Notes under the pieces: generated by a model
Databases searched by the model: none
What the model saw: only the letters and a program-made list of their open reading frames with translations
Told to the model about the DNA's origin: nothing
Shown here: piece by piece, positions 60,130 through 64,000 of the stretch
Layout: the number at the start of each line of letters is the position of its first letter
How positions within the stretch are numbered: position 1 is the stretch's first letter
Translations under genes and position numbers: made by a program
Source: Sphagnum compactum
Lineage: Eukaryota; Bryophyta; Sphagnopsida; Sphagnales
DNA: 64,000 nt
Direction: 5' to 3'
NCBI GenBank assembly: GCA_965153455.1
Contig: OZ234502.1
Coordinates: forward strand, 12,803,495 to 12,867,494

Positions 60130-60360
60130 TGAAAACCACTTATCTAGTATTCTTTCCTAAGAGTTATTTGGCGAACTTGGGATGAATGAAACCCACTTAT
60201 CCAATGATGTTTGCTAAGAGTTTTTTTTTGGGTGGTAAACTTGGGATGAAACCCACTTATCCAATGATGTTTGCTAAGATTGGGATGAAAACCCCTTAAT
60301 TTGATATTGTTTCCTAAGATTGGGATGAAAACCACTTATCCTATATCGTTTGCTACAAGT
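60130..60360 (+). repeat. Degenerate tandem repeat, units about 40-70 bp
   Basis: TTGGGATGAAA-CCACTTATCC then AATGATGTTTGCTAAGA recur about five times, the interval varying through indels and a T run at 60221-60229. Confidence 0.75.
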
Positions 60361-61533
60361 AGGGTTAACATGGGCACCGAGCGGGATTATGTGTGATGGA
60401 CTAATAACATGACATAAACCTCACAAACTTTATTGTAAGAGACGTTCACCTAAACAAACAAATAGACATACCTAACAACTCACCACGATACATACCTTTT
60501 TGCAAAAATAATTCCAAAAGTCGGAGGGGGGTGAAGGTAAAGGTACTCATAAATGACTCTTCTTTTTGTTATTTATGCGAGTAATTTGAGGCATCTCCCT
60601 CCAAAGAAGAACCCTAAGGGTAACTATGGCTAGGAAGGTTCCCCGTACGAGTGGATTCTCATGAGATTCGGGAACACCCTTAGGCTCACACAACCCACCC
60701 TCATGTGGGCCTCCCTCCCTAAGGGAGGGCAACCCATTGGTACGGGAACCTCACATGTGACTCACAACATGTGACTTACACTTCCTTCATTGGAGCCTTG
60801 TTATTATACTCAAGAAAATCCTCTCAATGGCTAGTACTATTGAAAAGGAAGCAAATGAGGGTTTAGGGTTTAGTTCTAAGTTTCAAAAAGTACATGTATG
60901 TCCTAAGTTCTAATTATCCACGTGCATCTAAGTTGCATAGGAGGGTAACCACCTCCTATCATACCTAACCCAACTTCACCTCAATTGGTGTTTATCCACG
61001 ACCGAGTCATAACAAGCTTTGCTTCCCCAAACCAAACAAGCACCACCGAAGGTGGAGCTTGTCAAGGTGACACTTATTTCAAGGAAGATGCCCTACTCCT
61101 CGGGTGTTTAGCCTACATGTAATGCCCTTGACTCGTTTTTTAACACTACCAAGCATGCATGGGTCTTTATAAAAGCCGAATTTCCCTCACCAAAGGCAAG
61201 AAGAGAGAGTTCCATTTTGTTTCATCATCAAGAATTTCATTTTATTATCGAGCATTCTAGTTTATCATCTTGCATTTCATGAAACCGTCGTCACTTCATC
61301 AAGTGCGTGCTTTTTGGCTTCATCATTTACATCATGCGACACCTTTGGGATGGGGCGTTCCCAAAATAAAGGGCCCTTAGGCATGCATTACCCCTACACT
61401 AAATTAACAATAAAGTACTTAAGAAGAAAAAGGGAAGAGACACACATACATACCTACATAGGTAGTTTTTCCCAACTAATGGGTACTCAGAAAACTCTTT
61501 GGCCCAACAAAAAATTGTATTATTGTGATGGCC
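60361..61533. other. Intergenic DNA, no gene recognised
   Basis: GGAGGGAG/CTCCCTCC-type inverted words near 60710-60730 (CCTCCCTCCCTAAGGGAGGG) form a perfect local hairpin. Telomere-type GGGTTTAGGGTTTAG lies near 60859. Frames are short and unremarkable. Confidence 0.45.
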
Positions 61534-62023
61534 TAAGAGCATCTCCAGTGGTGCTCAGTATGTGATCCTGCCCAGTAGTAAAATTGGATGAAGAAATGTC
61601 AGAAAAATGTGCCAATTTGGCTCAGGAAAAAAAATTGGTTTTGGCTCACCATAATTGCACAGTTTGTTAGCGGTGGTGGCTGGTAAAAGGGCGCACGCAG
61701 CAACTTTGTGCACCTGCAGCAAGCAAACAAACAGTGTAATAAATATCATCTGACTCGTGCTCAATGTTTGTGATTGGGCCCATCATGATGATTGGTCCGG
61801 GTGGTTTGCTATTACTAGTCCCCCACCTATTTGCTGTCCCAGTTTCAGTTTTATTGGTGGGATTGCAAAAAAGTAAAATAACTTAAACTTGGATGTGAAA
61901 AATATTCTTGCAGGGTCACATACGTTTTATTGGTGGGATTGCAAAAAAGTAAAATAACTTAAACTTGGATGTGAAAAATATGTTTGCAGCTTCACATACT
62001 GAGCACTGCTGGAGATGCTGTAA
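61534..62023. mobile_element. MITE, PIF/Harbinger type, 484 bp
   Basis: The left end GAGCATCTCCAGTGGTGCTC (61537 on) and the right end GAGCACTGCTGGAGATGCTG (to 62020) are inverted repeats. The match continues inward through AGTATGTGA/TCACATACT, so each terminal repeat is about 29 bp with three mismatches. TAA flanks both sides (61534-61536 and 62021-62023). Inside is a tandem duplication of about 77 bp (GTTTTATTGGTGGGATTGCA..., starts near 61848 and 61925). No transposase frame. Confidence 0.85.
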
Positions 62024-64000
62024 CAATAGGTACCATACTTCATTTACCCTCTTAGGAAGAAAGGGGTAAAACTAGCCCAGGCTTAGGGAAACCCTTTTAT
62101 CCAAGCAAACCAATGCAGAGAGAGAGAGCTCCAAAGCAAAGAAAACAATGTGGAGCCCATGACCCCAACTGATTGCTTTGTTAGTTTGGTAGGTAGGGGG
62201 TTGGGTTGGACAGAGCTGCAAGCCATAATGCCTGAATAGTTTGTGCAAAGACTGATGAGTGCAAGAAGACAACATGCACAAATGGGGCCCCCCCTTTGCA
62301 TGCAATGCAATGCAATCTACTTACATTATTATGACAACAAACAGCTTGCACACTTCATAGAAAGAGAAGAAAATCCTTTTTATAAGCTCTGGAGGATTGG
62401 AGTTGTTGCAGCACATAATCCCAATGTGTTGGGATTTTTTTTTGGGTTCTCAATGTGTTCCCAACATGTTCCCAAGTTCCCAATGAATTCCCCAACATGT
62501 TCCCAATAGCACATCACTTTGCCCTAAGTTCTAGGGTTGTAAACCTATGTAAGCACCCCAAAAGGAGGAAACTCCAATATATCGATTTTGGGGGACTTGT
62601 CCGAAGCTTTGATTACCAAACCTTTGGTGATATGGGCCAATGAATGATGCCCATCACAAAAGAATTTTTTTTTGAAGCTTTGAGAGTCCCTACAACTAAC
62701 TCTATATGAATCGCCAAATACTATATCCCACACTATTAGTATGTAGTTTTTTTTTATTTGGTTCCACATTTTGAGGAATGTTCACCACTTGTTTAGTCTC
62801 AATTGTGAGTTCATTCTTTTGTGAACTTCATTGAACACTTCTTATCTTGACTTATTCATTGGTTTGAAGTTGCCATAAGGTGCATAGTGCTAAGTAACTT
62901 AGTGGGTCATTGCACTAATGCCATAAGGAAGGTGTTGTGCAACAACAACGATCGACCACTTTTCCCAAATATTGGTTACCAAGTCTTCCTCCTACCTCGA
63001 TGAACTTACCTTTGTGGCCACCTACATCATGAATTGAAATTGAAGGTTCCAACCAATTTTTCAAGTTCAATTAGATACTCCTTGCTTTAGCATCTTCAAT
63101 CCAATTTTCCTTGTTCCTACATTTCACTTGTAGTGATGGAGTTGTAGCTATTTTATCGCTTTGCAATAATGTTGGAAACGCCTTTTAGTGGCATATTTTT
63201 TGCACATCTTTTGGAGGCATATATTTTTGTACTCGCTAGTGAGCCCAAAAGAACACCATGGCTCCCCCACAAAGGTGGAATGCAAAAAGTTTAATTGGAA
63301 AAGAGTGAGCAATTAATTACACATGAACAATCCCAATCCTTCCATTGAACAAAAATAGCTTAACTTTCATTGGATTTTTTCCCAATGAAAACAATGGATA
63401 AAAAAATGCATATCAATTGTTTAAATTTCAACTATTTCCATCACTTGTCATTTCAAATAAATGTTTGTGTTATGTCACAATATATCTTTTCATTTAATTA
63501 TTGGACTCAAATTTCCATATCTTTTGGTTTCCCAACAAATATTGCATTTTTTCTTTGGTGTCACTTTGTTTTCATGTTAAAGAAAATTAAAAACACTTGT
63601 AAATATGCCTAAAAATATGAGAATGGTTTCTTAAGTTGTAACCAAATATTCAATGGTCAATTTTGAATCTTATTTTTCAAAGGGCATGACTATGACCAAA
63701 TCCATTTAAACAATGTCATATTATCAACATATTTTATTGGGAATTTTTTTTTAAATTATTAAGAAGACAAACCCATCAATAGTTGGTATCGTTAGGAATC
63801 ACCTCACCAAAATCCAAGGAAAGGTGGACCCAATTTTTTAATTAATTGTCATTTTTACTGTTGATTTTGCACCACATGGCTTTTGTGTTTCCCACCTAGT
63901 ACACGATATGAAAAAAATGCAATCACTTACATAAACTACAATAGTATGAAATTTGTGTTATTAAAATGTTCTTAACATGTGTTCTTGGAATTTTTGACCC
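62024..64000. other. Intergenic DNA, partly dispersed repeat
   Basis: 62440-62520 has repeated GTTCCCAACATGTTCCCAA/GTTCCCAATG words shared with 18688-18720. (TGCAA)n lies at 62299-62315. From 62680 onward the DNA is AT-rich with short frames and no recognised gene. Confidence 0.45.

Overview
This is nuclear DNA of a land plant: AT-rich, gene-poor and full of tandem repeats, interstitial TTTAGGG telomere-type motifs, CT-rich 5' leaders and small GT-AG introns. The best-supported gene is a P5B-type P-type ATPase. From memory, not verified here, seed plants keep P5A and lack P5B pumps, so a seed-free plant (bryophyte, lycophyte or fern) is the most likely source. Nothing looks bacterial, organellar or viral.

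Three protein genes are well supported, all on the minus strand. (1) 2611-4683 is a long intronless reading frame for an acidic, Ser-rich, probably N-myristoylated (MGVCASK) plant protein. It carries an SSDLFEI motif like that of the PHYTOCHROME KINASE SUBSTRATE and BIG GRAIN families. Its leader (4684-5520) has strong strand-asymmetric simple repeats. (2) 35707-45711 is a P5B ATPase, which I assembled by hand into 23 coding exons (3816 nt, 1271 codons plus stop) with phases agreeing throughout. It has the DKTGT and TGDN signatures, but several other signatures deviate (TGEA, SPLLP, KGSFE, GDGGND). It also contains an in-frame, stop-free 165-bp intron (an exitron candidate) and one junction that seems to need a GC-AG intron. 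(3) 56488-57756 is an F-box/kelch protein of the KISS-ME-DEADLY/KFB type. Weaker candidates are a small minus-strand frame at 9052-9261 behind a promoter-like CT tract and telo-box, a possible 3' exon at 1874-2469, and a plus-strand fragment at 54190-54792.

Most of the rest is repeat landscape. Tandem arrays have units of about 18, 36, 38, 40, 47-50, 54, 70, 71, 78, 84, 86, 88, 125 and 136 bp; several are open in many frames and so give false ORFs. Two elements with terminal inverted repeats and TTA/TAA target duplications (9587-9794 and 61534-62023) look like PIF/Harbinger MITEs. A frameshifted PIF/Harbinger DDE transposase relic at 20290-20680 fits the same superfamily. A dispersed repeat occurs in opposite orientations at 6484-7085 and 18290-18540. 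Clusters of perfect inverted repeats lie at 16342-16505, 26575-26715, 31515-31547 and 35239-35374.

The genes do not form a pathway. They are separate single genes for membrane transport, ubiquitin ligase targeting and probable membrane-associated signalling, set in repeat-rich DNA.
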